This document shows, in pieces, positions 31,191-40,061 of a stretch of DNA of 64,000 bases. This DNA comes from Desulfobacter vibrioformis DSM 8776 (GTDB taxonomy: Bacteria; Desulfobacterota; Desulfobacteria; Desulfobacterales; Desulfobacteraceae), in NCBI RefSeq assembly GCF_000745975.1, contig NZ_JQKJ01000018.1, positions 1 to 64,000 on the forward strand. Reading direction: 5' to 3'. The translations under genes and the position numbers were made by a program. The notes beneath the pieces are model-generated. The model was not told where the DNA came from. It made no database searches and was given only the letters and a program-made list of their open reading frames with translations. Numbering within the stretch: the stretch's first letter is position 1; each line of letters opens with the position of its first letter.

Positions 31191-32283
31191 AAACAGAGAT
31201 ATAAAATCAATTCTGCTGATTCAGCTGGGTGATATCGGTGATCTTGTCCTGACTCTGCCCGCCATTGAGACGCTGCGCGCCAATTTCCCCAAGGCCCATC
31301 TTGCGGTGGCTGTGCGTGAAAAGGCTGCAGGCCTGCTCCAGGACCATCATGCCGTGGATCAGGTCCTCCCGGTGGACAGGCATAAGCATGGGGCAAAGGG
31401 GCTTTGGCATCAGTTGAAGCTTTTGGTGTCTTTGATTTTCAGACGGTTCGATTTGTCCATTGAGCTTCGCACCGGCACCCGGGGTGCTGTTCTTTCGGCG
31501 GTTTCCATGGCCCAAATACGCATCGGCCGCCATGGGAACGATGACCGCTTAAGGGAATTGTGCTTTACCCATATTGTTAAACCTGCCAGCGAAACCGGAC
31601 AATATGCGGCCCAGCATAATTTAAATATCCTTGAGCCATTAAATCTGAATTGCGTATCGCCCCTTATCCCGGCCCTTTCTATCCCTAATGAACGGTTTTC
31701 AGCCGTAACTGCCAAACTGAAAAATCTGTTGCCAAAGCCTGAAAAACCGATTCTGGTTGTCCACCCTTTTTCAATCTGGCACTACAAGGAGTTGACCGCA
31801 CAGCAGTATCAATATATTTTTTCACATCTTGCCGCAGCTTATGATGTCAACCTTGTGCTTACAGGTTCCCCCGACGAACGGCCCCGTGCACAGGCACTTA
31901 TCGATTCTAGCCGTTTGCCCAATGTCAACATGGCAGGCAAAACCTCTATTATGGAAATGGCTTGCCTGCTGCAACTTGCCTGCTTGGTCATCAGCATCGA
32001 TACATCCGCAGTTCACATCGCCACAGCCGTCCAAACGCCTACAGTAAGCATTTTCGGACCATCCTCGACACTGAATTGGGCACCCAGGGGGGATCTCCAC
32101 AGGGTTGTGACCCATTCCATGTCGTGTATACCCTGCAGCAAAAAGGGCTGTGATGATACTGAAAAGGTGCCCTGTCTTCATGGGCTTGCGCCGGAACTGA
32201 TTTGTGACGAAATCGATACGCATATACAAAAAATGGAGTCATTGCTTCCCGGCCGGAACCTGATGAGGCATTCGCCTTCCTGA
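31135..32283 (+). CDS. Family 9 glycosyltransferase, ADP-heptose:LPS heptosyltransferase-like
   Basis: A 382-residue GT9 protein. KSILLIQLGDIGDLVLTLPAIETLR (residues ~24-48) is the donor-fold start of heptosyltransferases; ILVVHPFSIWHYKELTAQQY, NLVLTGSPDE, MAGKTSIMEMACLLQLACLVISIDTSAVHIATAVQTPTVSIFGPSSTLNWAPRG are standard. A C-terminal Cys-rich CIPCSKKGC stretch is shared with the two other GT9 proteins in the window. The chosen ATG overlaps the previous gene by 56 bases; a later ATG at 31159 is possible. Third heptosyltransferase paralogue beside waaC and waaF, so probably acting on the outer or third heptose. Confidence 0.82.
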   Translation: MQKDVPKQMIVKGPLINLENRDIKSILLIQLGDIGDLVLTLPAIETLRANFPKAHLAVAVREKAAGLLQDHHAVDQVLPVDRHKHGAKGLWHQLKLLVSLIFRRFDLSIELRTGTRGAVLSAVSMAQIRIGRHGNDDRLRELCFTHIVKPASETGQYAAQHNLNILEPLNLNCVSPLIPALSIPNERFSAVTAKLKNLLPKPEKPILVVHPFSIWHYKELTAQQYQYIFSHLAAAYDVNLVLTGSPDERPRAQALIDSSRLPNVNMAGKTSIMEMACLLQLACLVISIDTSAVHIATAVQTPTVSIFGPSSTLNWAPRGDLHRVVTHSMSCIPCSKKGCDDTEKVPCLHGLAPELICDEIDTHIQKMESLLPGRNLMRHSPS

Positions 32284-32318
32284 TCCAATTACTGCCGGGT
32301 TAAGGTCAGGTATTAATC

Positions 32319-33236
32319 ATGGAAAATACAAAATTAACGGGTCAGCACTTCGGCGTTGAATGTTCAGTTTCAGTTATTATTGTCAGTTACAATACGTCAG
32401 ATCTTTTGTCCGCCTGTCTTAAGTCCCTGGAAAGGGAACTGGCAAATTCCAGGCTCGCCGGGCAGGCTGAAATTTTTGTTGTGGACAATAATTCCAGGGA
32501 CGGCAGTTCAGACATGGTAAAAACTGAATTTCCCCGGGTCCGCCTTATTCAAAACACTGAGAATTTAGGATTTGGCAAGGCCAACAATCGTGCAATAGAA
32601 CGGGCAAAAGGTGACTATCTTTTTTTTCTGAACCCTGATGCAGAGGTTTGCCAAGGAGCCATTGCCGTTATGCTTGATTTCATGAAAAAAACAACGGATA
32701 TCGGCCTTGCCGGAACCGCTCTTATTTTCCCTGACGGTTCCCCCCAGCCCTCGGTGGAGAAGACTTACCCCGGTGCCCGTTATGCAGCCGCAGACCTGCA
32801 GAATCTTCCGGGCGATATCGCCTGGGTCATGGGGGCCAGCATGATCGCCCGGGCCGGTTTAATTAAAAGAATAGGCGGATTTGACGAGCGTTTTTTCCTT
32901 TATGGTGAAGACATTGACTTGTGCCTTTCCGTAAGAAAACATGGTTTTGCCGTGGGTTACATTCCAGACGCCGTAATCATTCACCATGAAGGGCAAAGTG
33001 AAAAAAACAGTCTGCCCCTTCATGTGTTTGAAAAAAAAATGGCCGCTGCCATCCTGTTTTTTAAAAAGCATTATTCCGGAAAAAGCCGGAAAACAATAAG
33101 AAATATCCAAAGTCTTCAAGCGATCTGGCGAATTTTTTCGTTGCGTATCTCATTGTTGTTTTTCCCTTCTGACCCGGATCGTCGACAAAAGCTCTCAAAA
33201 TATAAAAAAATTTTGTCTTTTTATAAGTCGTTCTGA
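32319..33236 (+). CDS. Family 2 glycosyltransferase, rhamnosyltransferase-like
   Basis: A 305-residue GT2 protein paralogous to the gene at 30243. Motifs: VSVIIVSYNTSDLLSACLKSL, IFVVDNNSRDGSSDMV, NLGFGKANNRAIERAKGDYLFFLNPDAEV (DxD-type site), WVMGASMIARAG, and GGFDERFFLYGEDIDLCLSVRKHGF. The C-terminus is basic and aromatic with a short hydrophobic helix. ATG at 32319 follows an AGG-rich leader. It lies 35 bases after the GT9 gene in the same run. Likely builds the outer core or O-chain; acceptor unknown. Confidence 0.8.
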   Translation: MENTKLTGQHFGVECSVSVIIVSYNTSDLLSACLKSLERELANSRLAGQAEIFVVDNNSRDGSSDMVKTEFPRVRLIQNTENLGFGKANNRAIERAKGDYLFFLNPDAEVCQGAIAVMLDFMKKTTDIGLAGTALIFPDGSPQPSVEKTYPGARYAAADLQNLPGDIAWVMGASMIARAGLIKRIGGFDERFFLYGEDIDLCLSVRKHGFAVGYIPDAVIIHHEGQSEKNSLPLHVFEKKMAAAILFFKKHYSGKSRKTIRNIQSLQAIWRIFSLRISLLFFPSDPDRRQKLSKYKKILSFYKSF

Positions 33237-33248
33237 TTGGAGTTGTGA

Positions 33249-34430
33249 ATGGATGCCAGACGGAAAGGGAAAGCCTCAGAAAATATAAAACCGATCAGAG
33301 TGGCCGTGGTGGTCCCTAAATACGGGTTGATCGGAGGGGCTGAAAATTTTGTATTTCAGCTCACAGAAAGGCTTGCCTCATTTGAGGATATCACCATTGA
33401 TGTTTTTGCCAATAAATGGCGTAAAGGGGATGCGCTGATCCGGTTTCATAAAATCCGGACAATACCCTTTCCCCGATTCCTTGAGCCTTTAAGCTTTGCG
33501 TTGGGGGCCTATTTTCAAACTGGAAAGTTTGATCTTATCCATAGCCACGATAGAGTTTTTGCCATGGATATTTTTACCTTTCACGGGATACCCCACACCA
33601 TCTGGGTTAATGATGTACAGCACAGACGCTTTCCCAGGCTGGTGGATTTCATGATTGCCTGGATTGAAAGAGCCGGTATTACCCGGAACCGTCTGAAAAA
33701 GATACTGCCGGTCTCATCCATTGCGGCCCGGGCGCTTAAACGGTGCTATCCAAGTCTTGAAACAAAGATTGACATCATGCCACCCGGTATTGCCGGCGAT
33801 TTTTTTCAAGCCTATGACAGACCCAGAGAGCGGGAAAAAATCCGGCAGCAGTATGAGGTGCTGCCCCAGGAAACCGTACTCCTTTTTGTGGGAATGAATT
33901 TTGAAATTAAAAATCTTGATCTGGTACTTGAAAGCCTGGCTGTTTTTTTTAACCGGGGCGGCAGAAATTTAAAGCTCATGGTGGTTGGAAAAGGCAATGA
34001 GAAAAAATACCGGAAAAAGGCCAAAACTATTGGCATTGAGCACCTTGTCAGGTTCTGCGGCCCTGCACAGGCCGTACAGCCATTTTATCTGGCCGCAGAT
34101 CTGTTTATCATGCCTTCGTTTTATGACACCTTTGGTATGGTTGTTCTGGAGGCAATGCTTGCGGGGCTGCCCCCGGTCATTTCCGCCACAGTCGGCGCAA
34201 AGGACCTTGTTGACGATACATGCGGTTTTGTGCTGCCTGATGCGGCCTGCCCTGAATTGGTTGCCAATATTTTTGAACGGCTGCAGGAGGTTCATATCCG
34301 GCAGGCGCTGGGCCGGAACGCTGTTAAAAAGGCAAACGATTATTTTTGGGACGCACTGGCCCAGCGAATGGCTGATAATTACAGATCGGTTTTTCTTATG
34401 AAACAACAAAAGAGGGAGCAAATGCCATAA
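33249..34430 (+). CDS. Family 4 glycosyltransferase, WaaG-like
   Basis: A 393-residue GT-B enzyme, last gene of the plus-strand envelope run. The N-terminal acceptor half starts VAVVVPKYGLIGGAENFVFQLTERL; FHGIPHTIWVNDVQHRRF and KKILPVSSIAARALKRCYP follow. The C-terminal donor half has LFVGMNFEIKNLDLVLESLA, LMVVGKGNEKKYRKKAK, VRFCGPAQAVQPFYLAADLFIMPSFYDTFGMVVLEAMLAGLPPV with the retaining-enzyme E-x7-E pattern. Similar to WaaG, which puts glucose on heptose II. GGAG seven bases before the ATG supports the start. It converges on the methyltransferase-like gene at 34465. Confidence 0.83.
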   Translation: MDARRKGKASENIKPIRVAVVVPKYGLIGGAENFVFQLTERLASFEDITIDVFANKWRKGDALIRFHKIRTIPFPRFLEPLSFALGAYFQTGKFDLIHSHDRVFAMDIFTFHGIPHTIWVNDVQHRRFPRLVDFMIAWIERAGITRNRLKKILPVSSIAARALKRCYPSLETKIDIMPPGIAGDFFQAYDRPREREKIRQQYEVLPQETVLLFVGMNFEIKNLDLVLESLAVFFNRGGRNLKLMVVGKGNEKKYRKKAKTIGIEHLVRFCGPAQAVQPFYLAADLFIMPSFYDTFGMVVLEAMLAGLPPVISATVGAKDLVDDTCGFVLPDAACPELVANIFERLQEVHIRQALGRNAVKKANDYFWDALAQRMADNYRSVFLMKQQKREQMP

Positions 34431-34464
34431 GTCCGGATGTCAACGGCCCCAAAAACACATGAAC

Positions 34465-35268
34465 CTATTGAATATACTCATCTATAAGTCCTTGGTATTG
34501 TTTTTGAAACCGAGAATTTAATTGATTCCGGAACAATACAACGATATCTGAAAATTCTTCGGTTTTGTAAATATCTAGGGTGACGTCGGTAAACATGGTT
34601 TCGAAAAGTTCCCGTGTATTATGTTCATCAAAAACATGGAAATGAATATAGGGGTAAGAAACAGGATGGGTTTTATGAAACTGTTTTTGCCAGCCGTGTT
34701 TAATGATGGCGGATTGAACATAGTCATCGTTATGAGTTGCATCATCAAAGCCTGTTCTTTTTTTAAAATCTTCTATTAGATGTTTTACGCCGGTGGGCTC
34801 TCGGAAGCAATCATAGGTGTATTTGTAATGGGGAAGTGCATGAAATTGATATCCGTTTTCAGGACAAAGCAGATGGAAGTTTAAAAGGAGAAGGATCGGA
34901 TTTGGGGAATGCTCAATCACATTGGAAGAAATACAGCAGCTGTATTTTGGGTATAACCGGGGGTGTTGAGAAATGTTATGGGCATCCAATACCACTGTTT
35001 TTCGATCTCGTGGTATTTTTTTCCCATATCTGTAGAATTTTATTTCCTGGGAGACTGTTTTTCTAATTGTTGAAGCCCGTTGGAGAAAAGACTGTTTATT
35101 ATCTAATTGATCGACAGAACCATAACCGCCATCCAAAAGATTTATATCCGTTACACAACATTGAGAGTAATCGACAATCTGGTTTACCGTTCCGCCAATC
35201 CGAGCTATGTTGCTCTGAATGTAACTTTTAATCTTTTTTTCTATATCTGTTTTTAGCAAATAAGTCAT
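34465..35268 (-). CDS. Methyltransferase-like protein (class I SAM fold, atypical)
   Basis: A 267-residue protein, third of an AT-rich minus-strand trio. The segment KTVVLDAHNISQHP followed by YSCCISSNVIEHSPNPILLLLNFHLLCPENGYQFHALP matches motifs II-IV of type 11 methyltransferases (S-N-V-I-E-H-S-P). A glycine-rich motif I is replaced by LLDGGYGSVDQL further upstream. So the SAM site may be modified. The C-terminal half (FHVFDEHNTRELFETMF) resembles ends of sugar or lipid methyltransferases. The ATG at 35268 lies 41 bases inside the upstream gene with GAGGG before it. Role in surface glycan modification is inferred from context. Confidence 0.6.
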   Translation of the reverse strand: MTYLLKTDIEKKIKSYIQSNIARIGGTVNQIVDYSQCCVTDINLLDGGYGSVDQLDNKQSFLQRASTIRKTVSQEIKFYRYGKKIPRDRKTVVLDAHNISQHPRLYPKYSCCISSNVIEHSPNPILLLLNFHLLCPENGYQFHALPHYKYTYDCFREPTGVKHLIEDFKKRTGFDDATHNDDYVQSAIIKHGWQKQFHKTHPVSYPYIHFHVFDEHNTRELFETMFTDVTLDIYKTEEFSDIVVLFRNQLNSRFQKQYQGLIDEYIQ

Positions 35269-36484
35269 AACTGCCCTCGGGTTGATGATCTATTGGTTTA
35301 TGTTTTTTGCCACAAGTCACAGGTTTAACAAGGACGCCTAAAATAGAAAAAATTTGTTCAAACCGGCTTTCCCAGGTATGCTGGCGAACCGCAGCATCAT
35401 ATCCCTTTTGTCGTATTTTTTCACGTTCATCTTCATTGCCAAGATAGAAATTGATCTTTTCCACAAGATCATCAAAATTATGGTAAGTTACTATTTCTTT
35501 CCCGGGTAAAAAGCATCTTTCAAGTTCTTCATTATGTTCGGTGAGATAAAAACCGCCACTCATGGGTATTTCAAAGTCCCTCCCTTTAAGACAGAAAGTC
35601 TCATTCAGCCCTGCGACTCCGCCAAAACCCAGGTTTATCTTGCTTCGGGAGTACATTTTTACCATCTCCTCAGTGGACAAAGGGCCCTGTGGCCAATTAT
35701 AGCCGTAGGCTTTAACCGGGATGCCCTTTTCACAAAGTTTATCAATGATCATAGGCCTGTTTCCGTAACACTGCCCTACAAAAGAAACATCAATGTCTTG
35801 ATCAACAAAATATGGTTTATGGATTTCCGGATTCCCGCCTTCGGGTAAATAAATGGGCAGGGCGCCTTCTACAACATATTTAACTAAAGCGTCCTGGGTG
35901 CTTGTCCAGCAAAAATGGTAAAAACGGCAGATATCCCGTGCGCCCATGGCTTGGCCGTTACGTATTTTCCCGACAAAAGATTCCTTATCATTTAAAGCTA
36001 GATTGATAATCGGCACACCCATAGATGCAATTGTCTTGATAGTTTCCGGGTAGACCGTCTCTCCTGAAAAATAGGTAAAGATAACATCAATGTTTTCTTG
36101 CTGTATCCACGTTTGTACTTTCCGTATAAGATCAGTGTTCATCCGCCTTTTATTTTTTTTGTGCCAGGTTTTTTCATCTTGTTGGTTAAATTCACTAAAC
36201 CAATCATAATGGATGACCCGGCCAAATTTTTTAAGGGAGGGCAAAAGTGCTTCATTTTCCCAATTATAGTGGTGGTAAATGGCTAAGATGGATAATTCCC
36301 CTTTTTCCCGGCGGGCAATGCCCGGAAAAAGATCCGCATATTTCTTACGCAGTTTATTTTCTGTGGGAACTTGCAATCTGCGCTCGTTAAATCGTTGTTT
36401 GTAATAAAGCGCCTCTTTTTCGAGTCGCTTGTTATTGCGGAAACGTCGGATTTGTCGACGATACCTTTGGAAGAGACCAACCAT
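35228..36484 (-). CDS. CgeB-like family glycosyltransferase
   Basis: A 418-residue GT-B-type protein. The C-terminal half shows the CgeB/glycosyltransferase 1-like pattern: YLPEGGNPEIHKPYF, DVSFVGQCYGNRPMIIDKL, VKAYGYNW, KINLGFGGVAGLNETFCLKGRDFEIPMSGGFYLTEHNEELERCF and EKINFYLGNEDEREKIRQKGY, where R-x-F-E and the P-x-x-G-x-F-L-L-T motif are typical. The N-terminus is very basic (YRRQIRRFRNNKRLEKEA). It lies five bases after the GT-D-like gene. The trio is more AT-rich than the flanking core genes, which suggests acquisition by transfer. Acceptor unknown. Confidence 0.75.
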   Translation of the reverse strand: MVGLFQRYRRQIRRFRNNKRLEKEALYYKQRFNERRLQVPTENKLRKKYADLFPGIARREKGELSILAIYHHYNWENEALLPSLKKFGRVIHYDWFSEFNQQDEKTWHKKNKRRMNTDLIRKVQTWIQQENIDVIFTYFSGETVYPETIKTIASMGVPIINLALNDKESFVGKIRNGQAMGARDICRFYHFCWTSTQDALVKYVVEGALPIYLPEGGNPEIHKPYFVDQDIDVSFVGQCYGNRPMIIDKLCEKGIPVKAYGYNWPQGPLSTEEMVKMYSRSKINLGFGGVAGLNETFCLKGRDFEIPMSGGFYLTEHNEELERCFLPGKEIVTYHNFDDLVEKINFYLGNEDEREKIRQKGYDAAVRQHTWESRFEQIFSILGVLVKPVTCGKKHKPIDHQPEGSYDLFAKNRYRKKD

Positions 36485-36489
36485 AAATT

Positions 36490-37428
36490 CTAATTTCCAG
36501 AACTTTTATGCCAAAGGGTAAACATCCTGGCCCCGTTGGATTTATCTTCACGGGAGTTCATCATATTCAGGACATGTCCGGCATCAATTGCGGGGATATT
36601 AAATGCTTCAGAGACATCAACCGCCACAAGCAAAGCACCAATACCTGCACCGATCAGGCAGAGATCTGTATCCGATGGGATCTTTTCTAAAACCTCATCC
36701 TTCATATTTGCCCACCGGGTGGCAACATAAGAGGACGGTATTTTGACAAAGCTGATATCCGGTTTGCTCTGCAGCTTTATGAACCAATTACGCACTGCCT
36801 GCTCATCAAAGGTGGAGTTAACGATGCAAAGTTTTTTCCCGTCAATACTTTGCGCAAAAAGTTTTGAGGAAAGATAGGCATAAACTGCATAAAAAGGAAT
36901 ATAGTTCTCACCTGTCAAGACAATATGGTTTTCATCAAGAAATTGCAAAAATTTTAAAGACAGGCTCCTCCCATCCTCTTTTTTTTCGAAAATGAACAAA
37001 AATTTTCGGGGGGGATTACTGTTCCCCGGATGAATCAGCGGTGCAACAATACCGTGTTGTGATACAAAACGGAGGTATTCGGCATGCGTGGGCAGGGCGT
37101 TTTCAATGGCTTTTCTTGACTCTGCCTGTTGATACAGACCGTTGCACTGCAGGCTTTGGGCATAGAATGCGTATTCACCGTCTGCGAATCGTACCACAGG
37201 GGTGGCAATCCCCTGGCTCATCCCTGTGACGACCCTGTGGTGAAGGCGTTGGAAATAATCATCTCCGGTACATACGCTGCTGTGAAAAATGCAATGTTCT
37301 TCAATGCGCATCTGTTCGCCAAAATGTTCGATCACAGGGGTGTTGTCAAGTCCCGGGATTTCAAGATGTGTAAAAGCAAATCCTGCGTTCAGTAGTGTAC
37401 CTAATGTTTTTTGCTGGTAAGCGTTCAT
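36490..37428 (-). CDS. GT-D-type glycosyltransferase-like protein (DUF1792 relative)
   Basis: A 312-residue protein with the GT-D fingerprints: VVRFADGEYAFY (residues ~80-91, the R-[FY]-x-DGE motif for the nucleotide sugar and metal), and near the C-terminus DTDLCLIGAGIGALLVAVDVSEAFNIPAIDAGHVLNMM, matching the G-x-x-A-x-x-LA-x-DL...A-x-D-x-GH pattern. No membrane segment. The ATG at 37428 has AGAGGGGG close upstream; the frame also allows 37446. It is the first gene of the AT-rich trio and starts 105 bases from the end of waaC, on the same strand. GT-D enzymes add sugars to adhesins and glycans; the target here is unknown. Confidence 0.65.
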   Translation of the reverse strand: MNAYQQKTLGTLLNAGFAFTHLEIPGLDNTPVIEHFGEQMRIEEHCIFHSSVCTGDDYFQRLHHRVVTGMSQGIATPVVRFADGEYAFYAQSLQCNGLYQQAESRKAIENALPTHAEYLRFVSQHGIVAPLIHPGNSNPPRKFLFIFEKKEDGRSLSLKFLQFLDENHIVLTGENYIPFYAVYAYLSSKLFAQSIDGKKLCIVNSTFDEQAVRNWFIKLQSKPDISFVKIPSSYVATRWANMKDEVLEKIPSDTDLCLIGAGIGALLVAVDVSEAFNIPAIDAGHVLNMMNSREDKSNGARMFTLWHKSSGN

Positions 37429-37533
37429 GCCCCCTCTTTCCTGCATTATGTTGGTGTACAGTATTTCCTCATACCGATATTGAAACGATCGGTTGTTAAT
37501 TTATGTTATATTGCAAACTTCGCTCATTATGTT

Positions 37534-38628
37534 CTATCTTGAGCGTAATACTTTAAAGACCATATTTTGTATATCAGTTACTGAAATTTTAAGCATACAT
37601 TCCATGAACAAGTTTGAGTTCACACATTTTTTTTTGAAACAAGGACTGCAGGCAACACCGGATCTCACAACCGTGCAGTGCTCCCCCCAAGGGCCAGTGC
37701 GCCAGGGAGCTGTTGAGCCAAAAATGGCGATAACCCTTGTACCCAATGCCGCTGCCATATGCATGGGGCCAGTGTCTGTGGTTATCAGAAGATCTGCGCG
37801 GTCATATAATGAGGCCAGGGTTTTAAGGGTGGTTTTACCGGCAAGATTTACGCTTTTGCTCGTCATTTGTGAGCGGATCATCTCAACGGCTTCGGCATCT
37901 TGCGGTCCGCCGGTGAAAATAATGTCAGCACTGTAAGTCTTTGACAGCTTATCTGCCAGCTGTGCAAATTTAGTATTCTCCCACAGTTTGGTTTCCCAGG
38001 TTGCCTGGGGGTTGATGCAGAACAGTTTCCGGATGCCGGTGATGCCGTTTTGTGCCAGAAGGCGGCTGATTTGGGTACGGTCCCGGTTTCGTACCGGTAA
38101 ATTGTAAACAACGTCGGATGCAGGAATTCCCATGGCTTCCAGAAATAACAGGCCTCGTTTCAGGGCATGGACTTCCATATCGATGGCCGGAATATGCTCG
38201 TTGTAGAACAGATAGCTGCCTTCCGCATGTTGCATGCCTTTGGCAAAACCGATTTTCCTTTTTCCCTTTGACAAAAGGGTCATTGCTGCACTTTTCAAAA
38301 GTGCCTGGAAATCAATTACGATATCATAGCGGGTGTCTCGCAGGGTATTTATAAAGGAAATTATTCCTTTAAGGCCTGCTTTCGATTGCCGGGTTTTGAA
38401 CTGTTTGACCCATTGTTTGCGTTTGGATAGGATAATTCGGTCCAGGGCTGGATGCCCCATGACAATATCGGCCGCAGCTTCTTCCACAAGCCAGGTGATG
38501 TGGGCATTGGGGTAGTAGGTGCGCAGAGCATTTAATGCGGGAAGGGTGTGGATTACATCGCCTATTGCACTCATTTTGATGATTAAAATCTTGGGGGATC
38601 TTCCTCTGAATGGTTTACGCTCTAACAA
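37534..38628 (-). CDS. waaC: Lipopolysaccharide heptosyltransferase I
   Basis: Transfers the first heptose from ADP-heptose to Kdo-lipid A. The 364-residue GT9 protein has KILIIKMSAIGDVIHTLPALNALR (residues ~13-36), VEEAAADIVMGHPALD, DFQALLKSAAMTLLSKGKRKIGFAKG (the WaaC-typical D-x-Q-x-L-x-K-S), INPQATWETKLWENTKFAQLA, NLAGKTTLKTLASLYDRADLLITTDTGPMHMAAALGT and GSTAPWRTGPWG. A C-terminal CSPCFKKKC motif follows. A TTG at 38628 with AAGGAT about eight bases upstream is the best start. It is 35 bases downstream of waaF and probably co-transcribed. Confidence 0.87.
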   Translation of the reverse strand: MLERKPFRGRSPKILIIKMSAIGDVIHTLPALNALRTYYPNAHITWLVEEAAADIVMGHPALDRIILSKRKQWVKQFKTRQSKAGLKGIISFINTLRDTRYDIVIDFQALLKSAAMTLLSKGKRKIGFAKGMQHAEGSYLFYNEHIPAIDMEVHALKRGLLFLEAMGIPASDVVYNLPVRNRDRTQISRLLAQNGITGIRKLFCINPQATWETKLWENTKFAQLADKLSKTYSADIIFTGGPQDAEAVEMIRSQMTSKSVNLAGKTTLKTLASLYDRADLLITTDTGPMHMAAALGTRVIAIFGSTAPWRTGPWGEHCTVVRSGVACSPCFKKKCVNSNLFMECMLKISVTDIQNMVFKVLRSR

Positions 38629-38663
38629 GTTATTATCCTTTTTCGTTTTTTAATCATACTGAT

Positions 38664-39713
38664 TTATACATTAAGCATCTCCAATGCCTCCTCATACACC
38701 ATATCTGTGGTTATCAGGTCCATGCATCTGTGGTCAATGGGGCATTCCGGCTTCATACAGGGGCTGCAGGGAACCGGGACCCGGATAATGACGCTGTTTT
38801 CGTTGGCAGGGGAGGTGGCTTTAAAATTTGTGGAACCGATTATCGCCACCTGATTGATATTAAGGGCTGCTGCTGCATGCATAAGTCCTGAGTCGTTGGT
38901 GATGAACAGCCGACAGGTTTCAATCAAGGCAAAGGCCTGGCCCAGGGTGGTCTGCCCTGCGATGTTGATGCAGCAGCCAGGGACGGCTTGACAGATCTTT
39001 TCACCTAATTTTCGGTCTGCAGGCCCACCGAAAATCAGGATTTTTGTGTTCAATTTTTTTGAAAGCCTGCCGGCAATTTTAGCAAAGCGTTCTGGAAACC
39101 ACCTCTTGGCCGTTCCCCCGGTGGCACCGGGGTTGATACCGATAATTGGACCTGACGGATCAAGCCCGATTTGCTCCAGCACGTTCCTGGCGGTTTGGCG
39201 GTCTTCTTCAGATAAAAAAAGCTCCAGTCTGCGACCGTCTGTAAGAAGTCCGGCGCCTTTGAGGATAGCGGTGTAGTAATCGATAAGATGCCCCTGTTTA
39301 AGTTTCGGTTCCATCTTTACGGCCCGGTTGAGAAGCAGGCCTCGGGCATCGGTGTTGTATCCCAGCCGCTCTCTTACGCCCCCGAGCCATGTAATCAGGG
39401 CTGCTTCAAAGGCGTTTTGCATCAGAACGGCCAGGTCAAACCGGTGCTGCCGGATATCTGCGGCCAGGGAAAGGGTACCCAAGCCTTTTTTATGCCGTCC
39501 GTTATTATCATACACCATGATGTGGTCCACATAGGGACTGTGTTCATACACCGGAATCACCCATGGCTTGGCCAGCACCGTAATCTGAGCCTGGGGAAAA
39601 TTTTTTCTTACCGCCCGCAGCACCGGCGTGGTCATGATCGCGTCGCCGACCCAATTGGCGGCCCGGAAAAGGATGCGGGCGCAAGGGCTATCTTTCAAGG
39701 TGATTTCAGTCAT
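38664..39713 (-). CDS. waaF: Lipopolysaccharide heptosyltransferase II
   Basis: Adds the second heptose to the inner core. The 349-residue GT9 protein shows ILFRAANWVGDAIMTTPVLRAVRKNFP (residues ~14-40), AVLMQNAFEAALITWLGGVRERLGYNTDARGLLL, GINPGATGGTAKRWFPERFAKIA and the WaaF-type end FITNDSGLMHAAAALNINQVAIIGSTNFKATSP, with a Cys-rich CSPCMKPECPIDHRCM tail. These motifs separate it from waaC. It is first in the waaF-waaC minus-strand pair; its upstream region holds one copy of the 46-bp dyad element. Confidence 0.9.
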   Translation of the reverse strand: MTEITLKDSPCARILFRAANWVGDAIMTTPVLRAVRKNFPQAQITVLAKPWVIPVYEHSPYVDHIMVYDNNGRHKKGLGTLSLAADIRQHRFDLAVLMQNAFEAALITWLGGVRERLGYNTDARGLLLNRAVKMEPKLKQGHLIDYYTAILKGAGLLTDGRRLELFLSEEDRQTARNVLEQIGLDPSGPIIGINPGATGGTAKRWFPERFAKIAGRLSKKLNTKILIFGGPADRKLGEKICQAVPGCCINIAGQTTLGQAFALIETCRLFITNDSGLMHAAAALNINQVAIIGSTNFKATSPANENSVIIRVPVPCSPCMKPECPIDHRCMDLITTDMVYEEALEMLNV

Positions 39714-40061
39714 GGCTTTATATGTGGTGTTGTGGGCTGTTAGTGGTTTGGATGGGACCCGCGCTTAAGAAAAAATAAAATATTAAAGGCACCCCTACCT
39801 CAATCTCTAAGGATAACTAATTATAAAAATTGGGAGTTAATATCAAATCTGGGATATGTTTTCAAGATTGTTCTAAAGTATCCCCATGGTAATTGCATGA
39901 AAATTTGGCATGATTTATGATTTCAATAAATTCAAATAGTTAAAAATATAGATTAAATTGAGTTGTTTTCTCACTATCTTGAAGATAAAATCGACCGATT
40001 AATTTATGACACTTTTTTACAGCGAGACAGATATGAAAAGATTCAAGCAGAGAAGGGCAAG
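39714..40061. other. Divergent intergenic region between waaF and the UDP-hexosamine dehydrogenase
   Basis: About 350 AT-rich bases. They contain the 46-bp repeated element (39821-39866) and an open frame from a TTG at 39963 that would extend the dehydrogenase by 33 residues. That extension lacks a ribosome site and is not favoured. No RNA gene or terminator is evident. Confidence 0.5.
39821..39866 (+). repeat. 46-bp repeated intergenic element, copy A, with central dyad
   Basis: This segment matches 45725-45770 at 40 of 46 positions in the same orientation. Its core is an inverted repeat, ATATC at 39840-39844 and GATAT at 39853-39857, eight bases apart, followed by a shared GTTTTCAAG. It lies between waaF (minus) and the dehydrogenase gene (plus). 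A shared regulator-binding site is the simplest reading. Confidence 0.75.

Noticed and set aside
39963-40061. TTG start that lengthens the UDP-hexosamine dehydrogenase by 33 residues
   Set aside because: The Rossmann motif begins shortly after ATG 40062, which has AAGGG upstream, and the extension has no ribosome site.
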